Positions 33,295 through 42,868 of a stretch of DNA of 64,000 bases are shown piece after piece (position 1 is the first letter of the stretch; every line of letters starts with the position of its first letter). The translations under genes were made by a program, and so were the position numbers. Origin of the DNA: Pelomonas sp052436255 (GTDB lineage: Bacteria; Pseudomonadota; Gammaproteobacteria; Burkholderiales; Burkholderiaceae_C); contig JBQVNP010000002.1 in the NCBI GenBank assembly GCA_052436255.1, forward strand, positions 1 through 64,000. Direction: 5' to 3'. Below the pieces are notes generated by a model that was given only the letters and a program-made list of their open reading frames with translations, was not told the origin of the DNA and made no database searches.

Positions 33295-34630
33295 ATCCAG
33301 GCAGTGGTGGAGCACCCTGGTAAGCATCGCACTGGCGCTGCTTTATGCGCTCGCGTTCGAACATGCCTATGCGTCGTACATCAACCCCGTCTACGAGTAC
33401 GCCCACTACTACTACTTTCCCGTACCGCTGCCGCTGTCCGTCGCGACCTACCTCTTCCTCCTGGCGCCCTGCCTGTTCTACCGACAGAGCGAAGCGCCCT
33501 CCGCTTACGGCATCGCGTTGCTTTACACGCTGTGCTATGTGCCGACGCAGCTGATGATGCTGTTCAACTGGAACCGCGACGCCGCCGAACTGCTCGTGGT
33601 GCAGGCGAGCCTGGCAGCCAGCATGAGTGTTTTCATGGCGTTCGCGGCGGCTGGCTGGCGTCCTGCGGCGCAGCAGGTACCGTTGACGCGTCTGAAGCCG
33701 ATCATGGGCCTGCTGATGGTGGTCTCGCTGGTGCTGCTGGTCTGGACTTACCGCAATCACATGCGCTTCGTCGGGTTCGAGGATGTCTACGACCTGCGCT
33801 TCGACACCAATGAAATCGACACTGGCCCCCTCGTCGACTACTTCGTGTCATGGCTGTCGTATTGCTTCCTGCCCTTCTACCTGGCACGCGGCATCCTGAA
33901 CAAGCGCGTCGGGGATGTCGTGCTGGCGATCAGCGCGGCGGTGCTCATCTACACCTCTACCGGTGCCAAGGCCATGATCCTGATGCCGCCGATCATGCTG
34001 ATCATGCACACGCTAATGCGCGCGCGCGAGAAGTTCCTGCCGGTCCTCCTCATCGTGCTGACGCTGGCCTTGATCATCGTCACCGACGTTTTGTCCGATG
34101 ACGGCATTGGGTTCTGGGTGAAGTTCATCTTCCTGCTGCGCACACTGTGCGCGGGCGGCTGGGCGAATTTCGTCTACTACGACTACTTCACGCAGAACGG
34201 CCTCACTTACTACAGCCACATCTCGGTCATCAACACGTTGACCGACGCTTATCCCTACGGCAAATACTCGCTGGGCCAGACCATCGGCCTGCACTACAGC
34301 GGCAGCGAACTTGCGAACTACAACGCCAACTTCTGGGCCAGCGACGGTTTTGCAGCCTTGGGCCTGGCAGGCATTCCGCTCATCACGCTGGCCGTGTTCG
34401 CCGTGTTTTTCCTCATCAATCGTGTCAGCTCCAACTACCCGGCTCGCTTCGTCGCGCTCTGGCTGTCCGGCTTCTGGCTCGGGATGCTCAATCTGCCCTT
34501 GTCGACCGCATTGATGTCCGCCGGGGGCGGACTTACCGTGCTGCTGCTCTGGTTCGCCGCCAGACCCGCACCCCGGCACACTGCGCCCCCTATCGAGCCT
34601 GCGGTCGACAGCCCGCCGCGAAGTACCTAG
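33287..34630 (+). CDS. wzy: O-antigen/capsule polymerase (Wzy-like)
   Basis: This 447-residue membrane protein has about 11-12 hydrophobic segments. A large periplasmic loop (about residues 270-345) is rich in Tyr, Asn and Gly and includes LHYSGSELANYNANF. Wzy sequences are poorly conserved, so the call rests on topology, length and position between flippase and glycosyltransferase genes. It would polymerise flipped repeat units in the periplasm under control of the Wzz-like protein. Confidence 0.75.
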   Translation: MSKSRQWWSTLVSIALALLYALAFEHAYASYINPVYEYAHYYYFPVPLPLSVATYLFLLAPCLFYRQSEAPSAYGIALLYTLCYVPTQLMMLFNWNRDAAELLVVQASLAASMSVFMAFAAAGWRPAAQQVPLTRLKPIMGLLMVVSLVLLVWTYRNHMRFVGFEDVYDLRFDTNEIDTGPLVDYFVSWLSYCFLPFYLARGILNKRVGDVVLAISAAVLIYTSTGAKAMILMPPIMLIMHTLMRAREKFLPVLLIVLTLALIIVTDVLSDDGIGFWVKFIFLLRTLCAGGWANFVYYDYFTQNGLTYYSHISVINTLTDAYPYGKYSLGQTIGLHYSGSELANYNANFWASDGFAALGLAGIPLITLAVFAVFFLINRVSSNYPARFVALWLSGFWLGMLNLPLSTALMSAGGGLTVLLLWFAARPAPRHTAPPIEPAVDSPPRST

Positions 34631-34635
34631 ATCCC

Positions 34636-35844
34636 ATGCACATCGTTCACGTCGAAGACTTCTTCCACCCCGACGCGGGGTACCAGGTCAACCTGCTGTC
34701 CCGCCTGCAGGTGGCTCAAGGCCACCGTTGCACCATCGTCACGGCGGAACTGGACAAGATGCCCACGTTCCTGACGTCCTTCTTCGGCAAGGACAACATG
34801 ACCGAACGGGACGCCCGGTTCGAGCGGGAAACGGGCGTGCGCATCATCCGCCTGCCCCTGCTGACCTTTTACAGCGGCCGGGCGATCTTCTCGCCCAGGC
34901 GCCTGCTCAAGACCGTTTCCGGACTGAAGCCCGACGTGGCTTTCGTGCACAGCGAAGACACGATGACGGGCATGCTGTTCATCTGGATGTCGCGCTGGCT
35001 CAGCTATCCGATGATCCTCGACTGCCACATGCTCGAGATGGCCTCGGAGAACCGCTTCAAGCACCAGTTCCGGGCCTTCTACCAGCGCTTCGTGACGCCC
35101 ATCATCCTGGGCCGGAACATTCCCCTCATCCGCGTCGTCGACAGCGACTATGTCCAGAAGTGCCTGGGCATTCCATTGAGCTACACCGACCTGCTGTCCT
35201 TCGGCACTGACACCTCCTACTTCAGCCCCAATGCCGAAGTGCGCCGCGAGACCCGCACGCGGCTCGGTCTTTCGCAGGACGCCTACGTGGTGCTCTACGC
35301 CGGCAAGCTCGACGCCAGCAAGGGCGGCAAGTTCCTCGCCGAAACACTGAAGGACAAGTTCCCCCGGGCAGCGGGCCGCGAGATCGAACTGCTCGTCGTG
35401 GGCACGGGCGACGGCGCCTACGGCGAGGAGGTCGAGCGCACGCTGGCCGCAAGCGGCAACAAGCTGGTGCGCCTGCCGACACAACGCTACTACGACCTTG
35501 CCCAGTACTACTGCTGTGCCGACCTCGCCATCTTTCCGAAGCAGTGCAGCATGAGCTTCTTCGAAGCCCAATCCTGCGGCCTCCCGGTGCTGTTCGAGGA
35601 CAACGAGATCAACGTGCAGCGCATCGAAGCCGACAACGCCTTCGTGTTCAAGCCCGGCGACCTCGCCGACTTCCGCGCCAAGATCATGGAGATCGCCAGC
35701 CTACCGCCGGACCGCGCCGCCGCCGTCAGCGCCAACGCCCGGAACTATGTGCTGCAGCATTACGACTACGTGCCGATCGCGCGCCAGTTCACCGCCGTGC
35801 TGGAGCGGGCCGTGTCCGCCTGGAAGCGCCCCGTTCCCGCCTGA
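34636..35844 (+). CDS. Glycosyltransferase family 4
   Basis: This 402-residue cytoplasmic glycosyltransferase has the GT-B fold. The N-terminus is MHIVHVEDFFHPDAGYQVN. The UDP-binding half starts near residue 220 (VVLYAGKLDASKGGKFL), and a conserved acidic motif appears as MSFFEAQSCGLPVLFE with the EX7E pattern. Position next to wbpG suggests a transferase for the diamino uronic acid, like WbpH in Pseudomonas, but the substrate cannot be assigned. It starts 5 bases after wzy. Confidence 0.82.
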   Translation: MHIVHVEDFFHPDAGYQVNLLSRLQVAQGHRCTIVTAELDKMPTFLTSFFGKDNMTERDARFERETGVRIIRLPLLTFYSGRAIFSPRRLLKTVSGLKPDVAFVHSEDTMTGMLFIWMSRWLSYPMILDCHMLEMASENRFKHQFRAFYQRFVTPIILGRNIPLIRVVDSDYVQKCLGIPLSYTDLLSFGTDTSYFSPNAEVRRETRTRLGLSQDAYVVLYAGKLDASKGGKFLAETLKDKFPRAAGREIELLVVGTGDGAYGEEVERTLAASGNKLVRLPTQRYYDLAQYYCCADLAIFPKQCSMSFFEAQSCGLPVLFEDNEINVQRIEADNAFVFKPGDLADFRAKIMEIASLPPDRAAAVSANARNYVLQHYDYVPIARQFTAVLERAVSAWKRPVPA

Positions 35845-35902
35845 ACGCAACCCGTTCCGGCGAGCCACTGCCCTCTTCCGCTGCGCGTGCGCAGCCACAT
35901 TC

Positions 35903-37018
35903 ATGAAAGTCCTCTTCATCGCGCCCCTGCCCGATCCCGTCACGGGCCAGTCGCTGGCCTGCCGGGTCTTCCTCGATGAGCTGGAGAAGCATCACCAGGT
36001 CGACGTCATCAACATCCACAAGACCAGCCTGAAGAGCGGTGTGATGGGTGGCGCGCTGGGCCGCGTCCGCGAGGTGCTGGGGTTCGTCTGGCAGGCCTGG
36101 CGCCGGGCGCGGCACTGCGACCTCGTCTACTTCACGATCTCGGAGTCGGTCGCCGGCAACCTGAAGGATTATTTGATCTACGCCGTTTGCGCCGGCCGAC
36201 TGCCGCACATGGCCATTCACCTGCACGGCGGCGCCGGTATGAAGGTACTGCTGCGTGACCACCCGCGACTGGCGGCCCTCAACCGTTTCTTCTGGCGAAG
36301 GATGGGTGCTGTCATCCTGCTCGGCGAGCGCCAACTGCCGCTGCTGGAGGGCCTGCCGCAACGCTGGCGCGAGGAGCATGCCCACCTCGTCCCCAACTTC
36401 GCGCAGGACTACCTGTTCCGCGATACCGTCGAGATCGAGGCCAAATTCGCATCGTCGGGACCTCTGCACCTGCTCTACCTGAGCAACCTGATTCCCGGCA
36501 AGGGCCATGAGGAGCTGCTGGCAGCCTACCTGGGCTTGAGTCGGGCCGAGCAGGCACAGATCCAGCTCGACTTCGCCGGTGCCTTCGAAAGCAACGCCGC
36601 GCGCGACGCCTTCCTCGCCCGCATCTCGGCAGCGCCTCGGATCACCTATCACGGCGTCGTGGGCGGTTCTGCCAAGGCTCAACTGCTGGGCCAGGCCCAT
36701 GTGTTCTGCCTGCCGACCTACTACTCCTATGAAGGCCAGCCGATTTCCATCCTGGAGGCCTATGCCTCGGGCTGCGCCGTCATCACAACCGATCACAGCG
36801 GCATCTTTGATGTCTTCACGCCTGGCGAGTCGGGGCTGCAAGTTCAGCCGCGCTCGGCCGAATCAATCGCCGCAGCGCTGCGGCAATGCCTGGCCGACCG
36901 CGCGGCGCTGCTTCGGCAGGCCCACCACAACCGCCAACTCGCGGAAGAACGCTACAGGGTAGCTACCTACAATCGCCGTCTTCTCTCGGTCCTGTCCACA
37001 CTGGACGCAACCGCCTGA
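35903..37018 (+). CDS. Glycosyltransferase family 4
   Basis: This 371-residue GT-B glycosyltransferase has an N-terminus MKVLFIAPLPDPVTGQSLA with the typical Gly-containing acceptor loop. LLYLSNLIPGKGHEEL begins the nucleotide-sugar half. YEGQPISILEAYASGCAVI is the EX7E-like signature. I start it at ATG 35903, since the longer frame lies within the preceding gene. A 58-base gap before it is free of features. It likely adds one sugar of the repeat unit. Confidence 0.85.
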   Translation: MKVLFIAPLPDPVTGQSLACRVFLDELEKHHQVDVINIHKTSLKSGVMGGALGRVREVLGFVWQAWRRARHCDLVYFTISESVAGNLKDYLIYAVCAGRLPHMAIHLHGGAGMKVLLRDHPRLAALNRFFWRRMGAVILLGERQLPLLEGLPQRWREEHAHLVPNFAQDYLFRDTVEIEAKFASSGPLHLLYLSNLIPGKGHEELLAAYLGLSRAEQAQIQLDFAGAFESNAARDAFLARISAAPRITYHGVVGGSAKAQLLGQAHVFCLPTYYSYEGQPISILEAYASGCAVITTDHSGIFDVFTPGESGLQVQPRSAESIAAALRQCLADRAALLRQAHHNRQLAEERYRVATYNRRLLSVLSTLDATA

Positions 37019-37034
37019 CTCCATTGCCAGAACC

Positions 37035-38174
37035 ATGCCCTTGCGCCCCTACCAGATTTGTACCAACTGCATCATGGACACGTCCGACTCCGGCATCGTG
37101 TTCGATGAGCGCGGCTGGTGCGACTACTGCAACAACTACCACCGCAACATCCTGCCGAACTGGCACACCGACGAACGCGGCGAGCGCGAGATCATGGCCC
37201 AGGTCGACCAGATCAAGCGCGACGGCAAGGGCAAGGACCATGACTGCCTGATCGGCCTGTCCGGCGGGGTCGACAGCTCCTACGTCACCTACCTGGCCAA
37301 GGAGAAGTTCGGCCTGCGGCCGCTGCTGTACCACGTCGACGCCGGCTGGAACTCGCAGCAGGCCGTCAACAACATCGAGAAGCTGGTCGACGGCCTGGGG
37401 CTGGACCTGTTCACCGAGGTCATCGACTGGCCCGAGATGCGCGACCTGCAGCTGGCCTTCTTCAAGGCCCAGGTACCGCACCTGGACACGCCTCAGGACC
37501 ACGCCTTCTTCGCTGGCCTTTACAACTTCGCGGCCAAGAACAACGCGAAATACATCATGACCGGCGCGAACTACTCGACCGAGTGCGTTCGCGAGCCGCT
37601 GGAGTGGCATTACCACGCGTCCGATGTGCGCCAGCTCAAGGACATCCACCGCCGCTTCGGCACACGGCCGCTGAAGAAGTTCCCGCTCGCGGGCATCTTC
37701 CGCTTCAAGATCTACTACCGCTTCTTCAAGGGCGTGCAGGTTGTCAAACCGTTGAACTGCGTGCCCTTCTACAAGGAGGCGGCCATGGACGAACTGGTGC
37801 AAAAGTTCGGCTGGCAAAAATACGCGCACAAGCACTACGAGTCGCGCTTCACCCGCTTCTACGAGGGCTACTGGCTGCCCAGCAAGTTCGGCTACGACAA
37901 ACGCCGCGCTCACTTCTCCAGCCTGATCCTGACCGGCCAGCTCAATCGCGAGGACGCTCTCGCCAAGATCGCGATTCCGGCCTACGACGACGAGACGCTC
38001 GCCAACGATTTCGAGTACATCGCGACCAAGCTGGGCCTGACGGTCGCCGAACTGCAGGCCCTGCACCGCGGCCAACCCAAGACGTACAAGGACTACGCCA
38101 ACGACATGGCGATTATTGAGGTCGGCACGCGGGTGCTGCGTGCTCTGGGCGTCCAGCGGGCCATCATCCGATGA
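37035..38174 (+). CDS. wbpG: N-acetyl sugar amidotransferase (WbpG/WbuX-like)
   Basis: This 379-residue enzyme turns an N-acetyl group into an acetamidino group, using ammonia made by the HisH-type glutaminase next door. Four cysteines (Cys9, Cys12, Cys29, Cys32) form a likely zinc site near the N-terminus. The PP-loop SGGVDSS (76-82) binds and activates with ATP. Family members include Pseudomonas WbpG, needed for ManNAc3NAmA in O5-type O-antigen. Its stop overlaps the hisH-like start by 4 bp, so the three-subunit complex is translationally coupled. Confidence 0.92.
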   Translation: MPLRPYQICTNCIMDTSDSGIVFDERGWCDYCNNYHRNILPNWHTDERGEREIMAQVDQIKRDGKGKDHDCLIGLSGGVDSSYVTYLAKEKFGLRPLLYHVDAGWNSQQAVNNIEKLVDGLGLDLFTEVIDWPEMRDLQLAFFKAQVPHLDTPQDHAFFAGLYNFAAKNNAKYIMTGANYSTECVREPLEWHYHASDVRQLKDIHRRFGTRPLKKFPLAGIFRFKIYYRFFKGVQVVKPLNCVPFYKEAAMDELVQKFGWQKYAHKHYESRFTRFYEGYWLPSKFGYDKRRAHFSSLILTGQLNREDALAKIAIPAYDDETLANDFEYIATKLGLTVAELQALHRGQPKTYKDYANDMAIIEVGTRVLRALGVQRAIIR

Positions 38175-38800
38175 TCACCATCGTCAGCTACGGCGTCGGC
38201 AACATCGGCGCACTGGCCACCATGTACAAGCGGATGAGCATCCCAACGCGCTTCGCAACGACGGCCGCGGAGATCGAAGACGCGACCCATGTGATCCTGC
38301 CCGGCGTCGGCGGCTTCGACGATGCGATGAACCGCCTCAATGGCTCGGGCCTTCGCGAGCCGCTGGACGCGATGGTTGCCCGCGGCGGCGTGCCGGTGCT
38401 CGGCATTTGCGTTGGCATGCAGATGCTCGGCGAGTCCAGCGACGAGGGTCAATGCCGGGGGCTCGGCTGGGTGCCCGGCCAGGTCAGGCATTTCGACAGC
38501 GCCGGCAAGACCGCTGGCTTGCCACTGCCGCACATGGGCTGGAACGACGTGAGTCCGGTCGCCGGTGTGCCGCTATTCAAGGGGTTGGAGACCGACGCGC
38601 GCTTTTACTTTCTGCACTCCTATTGCTTTGAATGCAGCAACCCCGCCCATGTCGCCGCGCAGGCCGAGTACGGCTCGGCCTTCACCGCATCGGTGCGCAA
38701 TGGCTGCATCTACGGCATGCAGGGTCACCCGGAGAAAAGCCATCACTGGGGCGCGATGCTGCTGAAGAATTTCGCAGAGCTGGAGTCGTCGCGATGCTGA
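38171..38800 (+). CDS. hisH2: HisH-like glutaminase subunit for sugar amidation
   Basis: This 209-residue class I glutamine amidotransferase resembles HisH of histidine synthesis. The nucleophile is Cys80 in VLGICVGMQMLGES. The His/Glu of the triad lie in MQGHPEKSHHWG near the C-terminus. The location between wbpG and the HisF-like gene shows it supplies ammonia for acetamidino formation, not for imidazole glycerol phosphate. It overlaps the next gene by 7 bp. Confidence 0.92.
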   Translation: MITIVSYGVGNIGALATMYKRMSIPTRFATTAAEIEDATHVILPGVGGFDDAMNRLNGSGLREPLDAMVARGGVPVLGICVGMQMLGESSDEGQCRGLGWVPGQVRHFDSAGKTAGLPLPHMGWNDVSPVAGVPLFKGLETDARFYFLHSYCFECSNPAHVAAQAEYGSAFTASVRNGCIYGMQGHPEKSHHWGAMLLKNFAELESSRC

Positions 38801-39579
38801 GGCCGCGCATCACGCCCTGCCTGCTTGTGCATGAAGGCGGCCTCGTGAAGACCGTCGGGTTCAAGGATCCGAAGTACGTCGGCGACCCCATCAACGCGGT
38901 CAAGATCTTCAACGAGAAGGAGGCCGACGAGCTGGTCGTTCTCGACATTGACGCGACGCGCAATGGCGTGGAGCCAGACTACAAGCTGATCCAGGACCTG
39001 GCCGCCGAGTGCCGCATGCCGCTGGCCTATGGCGGCGGCGTTCGCACGCCGGAGCAGGCCAAGCGGATCATCGAACTCGGCGTCGAGAAGGTCTGCATCA
39101 GCAGCACTGCCGTCGAGGACCCCACCTGCATCCGCCGCATCGCCGATGCGGTCGGTGGTCAAAGCGTCGTCGTCGTGCTCGACGTGCGCAAGAAGACCGG
39201 CCTGTTTTCGAGCGGCTACGAACTCTGCACGCATAACGCCACCAAGGCGCACAAGCTCGACCCCATTGCCTTCGCACGCGAATGCCAGGCCCAGGGGGCC
39301 GGCGAGATCGTGCTCAATTCCGTTGACCGCGACGGCGTCATGAAGGGCTATGACCTCGACCTCGCCAAGCAGATGCGCGCCGCGCTGCGCATCCCGATGA
39401 GCGTGCTCGGCGGTGCAGGCTCGCTGGCCGATATCGAGGCACTGATCAAGGCCTGCGGCGTCATCGGTGCCGCGGCTGGCAGCCTCTTCGTCTTCAAGGG
39501 TCAGTACCGCGCCGTACTGATCAACTACCCGCAGCCGGCCCAGAAGGACGCCCTCTTCGCCGCTGCACTCCCCCGCTGA
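38794..39579 (+). CDS. hisF2: HisF-like (beta/alpha)8 subunit for sugar amidation (WbuZ-type)
   Basis: This 261-residue HisF paralogue starts MLRPRITPCLLVHEGG. True HisF has a catalytic Asp at position 11 (consensus CLDV), but here residue 11 is Leu. The second catalytic Asp region (VVVLDVRKKTG) is kept. Loss of the cyclase Asp agrees with a role only as an ammonia-channelling scaffold between the HisH-like glutaminase and WbpG. It is therefore not a histidine gene. Confidence 0.9.
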   Translation: MLRPRITPCLLVHEGGLVKTVGFKDPKYVGDPINAVKIFNEKEADELVVLDIDATRNGVEPDYKLIQDLAAECRMPLAYGGGVRTPEQAKRIIELGVEKVCISSTAVEDPTCIRRIADAVGGQSVVVVLDVRKKTGLFSSGYELCTHNATKAHKLDPIAFARECQAQGAGEIVLNSVDRDGVMKGYDLDLAKQMRAALRIPMSVLGGAGSLADIEALIKACGVIGAAAGSLFVFKGQYRAVLINYPQPAQKDALFAAALPR

Positions 39580-39581
39580 CC

Positions 39582-40619
39582 ATGTTCGACAACCAGACTT
39601 TGCTCATCACCGGCGGCACCGGCAGCTTCGGCAACGCCGTGCTGCGCCGCTTCCTGGACTCCGGCCTGCGCGAGATCCGCATCCTCAGCCGCGACGAGAA
39701 GAAGCAAGACGACATGCGCAAGAAGTACGCGCATCCCAAGCTGAAGTTCTATATCGGTGATGTGCGCGACCCGCGCGCGGTCGCTGGCGCGATGCGTGGT
39801 GTGGACTACTGCTTCCACGCGGCGGCGTTGAAGCAGGTGCCATCCTGCGAGTTCCATCCGATGGAGGCCGTTCGCACCAATGTGCTGGGCACCGAGAACG
39901 TGCTCGACGCCGCCATCACGGCCGGCGTGCAGCGCGTCATCTGCCTGTCCACCGACAAGGCGGTGTACCCGATCAACGCGATGGGCATCTCCAAGGCCAT
40001 GATGGAGAAGGTCATGGTCGCAGCCTCGCGCAATCTGGAAGGCACCGGTACGGTCATCTGCGGTACGCGCTATGGCAATGTCATGGCCTCGCGCGGCTCG
40101 GTCATTCCACTGTTCGTCGAGCAAGTGCGGGCCGGCAAGCCGATCACGCTGACCGACCCCGCGATGACCCGCTTCATGATGACGCTGGACGACGCCGTCG
40201 AACTGGTGCTCTACGCCTTCGAGCACGGCCGCAATGGCGACATCTTTGTGCAGAAGGCGCCCGCCGCAACGATCCGCGTGCTGGCCGAGGCGGTGCTCGG
40301 CGTCATCGGCGCGGCTGACCACCCCATCCGTGAGATCGGCACCCGCCACGGCGAGAAGCTCTACGAGGCGCTACTGAGCCGCGAGGAGCGCGCCGGCGCC
40401 GAGGACTTGGGCGGCTACTACCGCATCCCGCCCGATGGCCGCGACCTGAACTACACGAAGTTTGTCGATCAGGGCGAGACACGCATCCAACATGCCGAGG
40501 ACTACACCTCCCACAACACCGAGCGCCTCGACGTCGCCGGCATGACGGCGCTGCTGATAAAGCTCGACTTCATGCGCCGCCTTGCCGCAGGCGAGTCCAA
40601 CGTGACGGCGGAGGACTGA
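39582..40619 (+). CDS. fnlA: UDP-GlcNAc 4,6-dehydratase/5-epimerase (FnlA/WbjB/CapE)
   Basis: The 345-residue short-chain dehydrogenase-like enzyme makes the 4-keto-6-deoxy intermediate on the way to UDP-L-FucNAc. The Rossmann motif is TGGTGSFG (10-17). The catalytic pair replaces the usual Tyr-Lys with Met134 and Lys138 in NAMGISKAMMEK, as in inverting dehydratases such as CapE and FlaA1. The next two genes encode the partner steps. It starts 2 bases after hisF2. Confidence 0.93.
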   Translation: MFDNQTLLITGGTGSFGNAVLRRFLDSGLREIRILSRDEKKQDDMRKKYAHPKLKFYIGDVRDPRAVAGAMRGVDYCFHAAALKQVPSCEFHPMEAVRTNVLGTENVLDAAITAGVQRVICLSTDKAVYPINAMGISKAMMEKVMVAASRNLEGTGTVICGTRYGNVMASRGSVIPLFVEQVRAGKPITLTDPAMTRFMMTLDDAVELVLYAFEHGRNGDIFVQKAPAATIRVLAEAVLGVIGAADHPIREIGTRHGEKLYEALLSREERAGAEDLGGYYRIPPDGRDLNYTKFVDQGETRIQHAEDYTSHNTERLDVAGMTALLIKLDFMRRLAAGESNVTAED

Positions 40620-40623
40620 GGCT

Positions 40624-41736
40624 GTGAAGATCGGTATCACCGGCGCTTCCGGCTTCGTCGGCCGCAACCTGCAATGGCGGCTGCGCGAAGCCGGCCATAC
40701 CGACGTGCGGCTCATCTCGCATCGCGCCGACGACGCCCAGCTCATCGAGCAGCTGAGTGGCCTGGACTTCGTCTTTCACCTCGCCGGCGTCAACCGGCCC
40801 CAGGATCCGACCGAATTCGACGACGGCAATGCAGACTTCAGCCTGCGTCTCGTTGCGGTGCTCGGCAGCTTGCCCGGCTCACCGCCGATCGCGTTTGCCT
40901 CCTCCACACAGGCAACGCTCGACAACGTCTACGGCCGCAGCAAGCGCACCGCCGAAGACGCGCTGCTGCACTACCAGCGCCAGTGCCGCGTGCCGGTCTA
41001 CATCTTCCGGCTGACCAATGTGTTCGGAAAATGGTGCCGGCCCAACTACAACTCGGTCGTCGCGACCTTCTGCCATAACATCGCCTGGGGCATGACGGTC
41101 ACGATCAACGACCCCGCCGCACCGCTGCGGCTGGTCTACATCGATGACGTCATCGACCAGATGCTTGGCCTGCTCGGCTCGGCACCACCTGCGTCCGGTT
41201 TCGTGGAGGTGATGCCAACCTATGAAACCACCGTTGGCGAGTTGGCCGCGACATTGAACGGCTTCCGAGCAACCCGTGAGGGCCTGATGATCGACCGCGT
41301 CGGCACCGGCTTGACGCGCGCGCTATACGCCACATACGTCAGTTACCTGCCGCCCGAAGCGTTTTCCTATCAGGTGCCACGCCACGCCGACCCGCGCGGT
41401 GTCTTCGTTGAGATGCTGAAGACGCCCGACTGCGGCCAGTTCAGCTACTTCACGGCCGGCCCCGGCATCACGCGCGGCGAGCATTACCACCACACCAAGA
41501 CCGAGAAGTTTCTCGTCATCAAGGGCACGGCGCATTTCGGCTTCCGCCATATCGACAGCGGCGAAACCCATGAACTCGTCACGTGCGGTGGCGAGGCGCA
41601 GGTTGTCGAGACCATTCCCGGCTGGACCCACAACATCACCAATGTCGGCGAGGACGAGCTCATCGTCATGCTCTGGGCCAACGAGATCTTCGACCGTGCA
41701 CGCCCCGACACAACTGCCATGAAAGTCAAGCCATGA
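40624..41736 (+). CDS. fnlB: Bifunctional reductase/3-epimerase for UDP-L-FucNAc (FnlB/WbjC/CapF)
   Basis: This 370-residue two-domain protein has an N-terminal NAD(P)-dependent reductase domain (ITGASGFVGRNL, YGRSKRTAED with Tyr/Lys). A C-terminal cupin domain (from about residue 245; FTAGPGITRGEHYHHTKTEK has the metal-binding His) is thought to act as a 3-epimerase. The start is GTG 40624, 4 bases after the fnlA stop. Product: UDP-N-acetyl-6-deoxy-L-talosamine. Confidence 0.92.
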   Translation: MKIGITGASGFVGRNLQWRLREAGHTDVRLISHRADDAQLIEQLSGLDFVFHLAGVNRPQDPTEFDDGNADFSLRLVAVLGSLPGSPPIAFASSTQATLDNVYGRSKRTAEDALLHYQRQCRVPVYIFRLTNVFGKWCRPNYNSVVATFCHNIAWGMTVTINDPAAPLRLVYIDDVIDQMLGLLGSAPPASGFVEVMPTYETTVGELAATLNGFRATREGLMIDRVGTGLTRALYATYVSYLPPEAFSYQVPRHADPRGVFVEMLKTPDCGQFSYFTAGPGITRGEHYHHTKTEKFLVIKGTAHFGFRHIDSGETHELVTCGGEAQVVETIPGWTHNITNVGEDELIVMLWANEIFDRARPDTTAMKVKP

Positions 41737-42866
41737 AGAAGCTCAAGGTGCTGACCGTCGTTGGCACCCGCCCCGAGATCATTCGCCTCTCGCGCGTCAT
41801 GGCCGCGCTCGACGAACATTGCGACCACATCCTTGTTCACACGGGCCAGAACTACGACTATGAGCTCAACCAGGTCTTCTTCGACGATCTCGGCGTGCGC
41901 AAACCTGCGCACTTCCTGAACGCGGCCCAGGGCGGCGCGGCGCAGACTATCGGCAACATCATCGGCGGCATCGACACGGTACTGGAAGCCGAGCAGCCCG
42001 AGGCGATGCTCGTGCTCGGCGACACGAACAGCTGCCTGGCCGTCATCGCCGCAAAGCGCCGCAAGATCCCGATCTTCCACATGGAAGCTGGCAACCGCTG
42101 CTTCGACATGCGCGTGCCCGAGGAAACCAACCGCCGCATCGTCGACCACACGGCTGACATCAACCTCACCTACAGCACGATCGCCCGCGACTATCTGCTG
42201 CGCGAGGGACTGCCGCCCGACCAGATCATCAAGACCGGCAGTCCGATGTTCGAGGTGCTAAACCATTACCGCGACGGCATCGCGTCATCGGAGGTGCTGA
42301 GCCGTCTGAACCTGAACGAGGGACGCTATTTCGTTGTCAGTGCCCACCGCGAAGAGAACATCGAATCGCCACGCACTTTCGGCAAGCTCGTCGGCATTTT
42401 GAATGCTGTTGCAGCGGACCATAACCTGCCGGTCATCGTGTCCACCCACCCGCGGACACAGAAGCGCATCGATGCAGACGGCATCAAGTTCCATGCGCGC
42501 GTGATGCTCATGAAGCCGCTCGGTTTCCTGGACTATGTGCGGCTGCAATCCTCAGCCATGGCGGTACTTTCCGACAGCGGCACGATCAACGAGGAGTCGT
42601 CCATCCTCAACTTCCCGGCGCTGAACCTGCGCGAGGCGCACGAGCGCCCCGAAGGCATGGAGGAAGGCGCCGTCATGATGACCGGCCTGTCGGTCGAGCG
42701 CGTGCGCCAGGGCCTGGCAGTGCTGGCATCCCAGGCTCGCGGCGAACAGCGCAGCCTTCGCTTGGTGGTCGACTACAGCGTGCCCAACGTCTCGCAGAAG
42801 GTCGTGCGCATCATTCACAGCTACACCGACTATGTGAAACGCGTGGTCTGGCGCCAGTACGACTGA
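41733..42866 (+). CDS. fnlC: UDP-N-acetyl-L-fucosamine synthase, 2-epimerase (FnlC/WbjD/CapG)
   Basis: This 377-residue member of the non-hydrolysing 2-epimerase family (GTRPEIIRLSRV, HTGQNYDYELNQ, HMEAGNRCFD, EETNRRIVDH) converts the L-talosamine derivative to UDP-L-FucNAc. It is distinct in sequence from the WlbD-like epimerase encoded at 30932-32041. It overlaps fnlB by 4 bp and lies next to a WbuB-like transferase gene, the arrangement seen in E. coli FucNAc O-antigen clusters. Confidence 0.92.
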   Translation: MKKLKVLTVVGTRPEIIRLSRVMAALDEHCDHILVHTGQNYDYELNQVFFDDLGVRKPAHFLNAAQGGAAQTIGNIIGGIDTVLEAEQPEAMLVLGDTNSCLAVIAAKRRKIPIFHMEAGNRCFDMRVPEETNRRIVDHTADINLTYSTIARDYLLREGLPPDQIIKTGSPMFEVLNHYRDGIASSEVLSRLNLNEGRYFVVSAHREENIESPRTFGKLVGILNAVAADHNLPVIVSTHPRTQKRIDADGIKFHARVMLMKPLGFLDYVRLQSSAMAVLSDSGTINEESSILNFPALNLREAHERPEGMEEGAVMMTGLSVERVRQGLAVLASQARGEQRSLRLVVDYSVPNVSQKVVRIIHSYTDYVKRVVWRQYD

Positions 42867-42868
42867 GG

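Noticed and set aside
38171..39579. hisH/hisF as histidine biosynthesis genes
   Set aside because: They lie between wbpG and fnlA in a sugar cluster, no other his genes are near, and the HisF copy lacks catalytic Asp11. The sugar-amidation role fits better.
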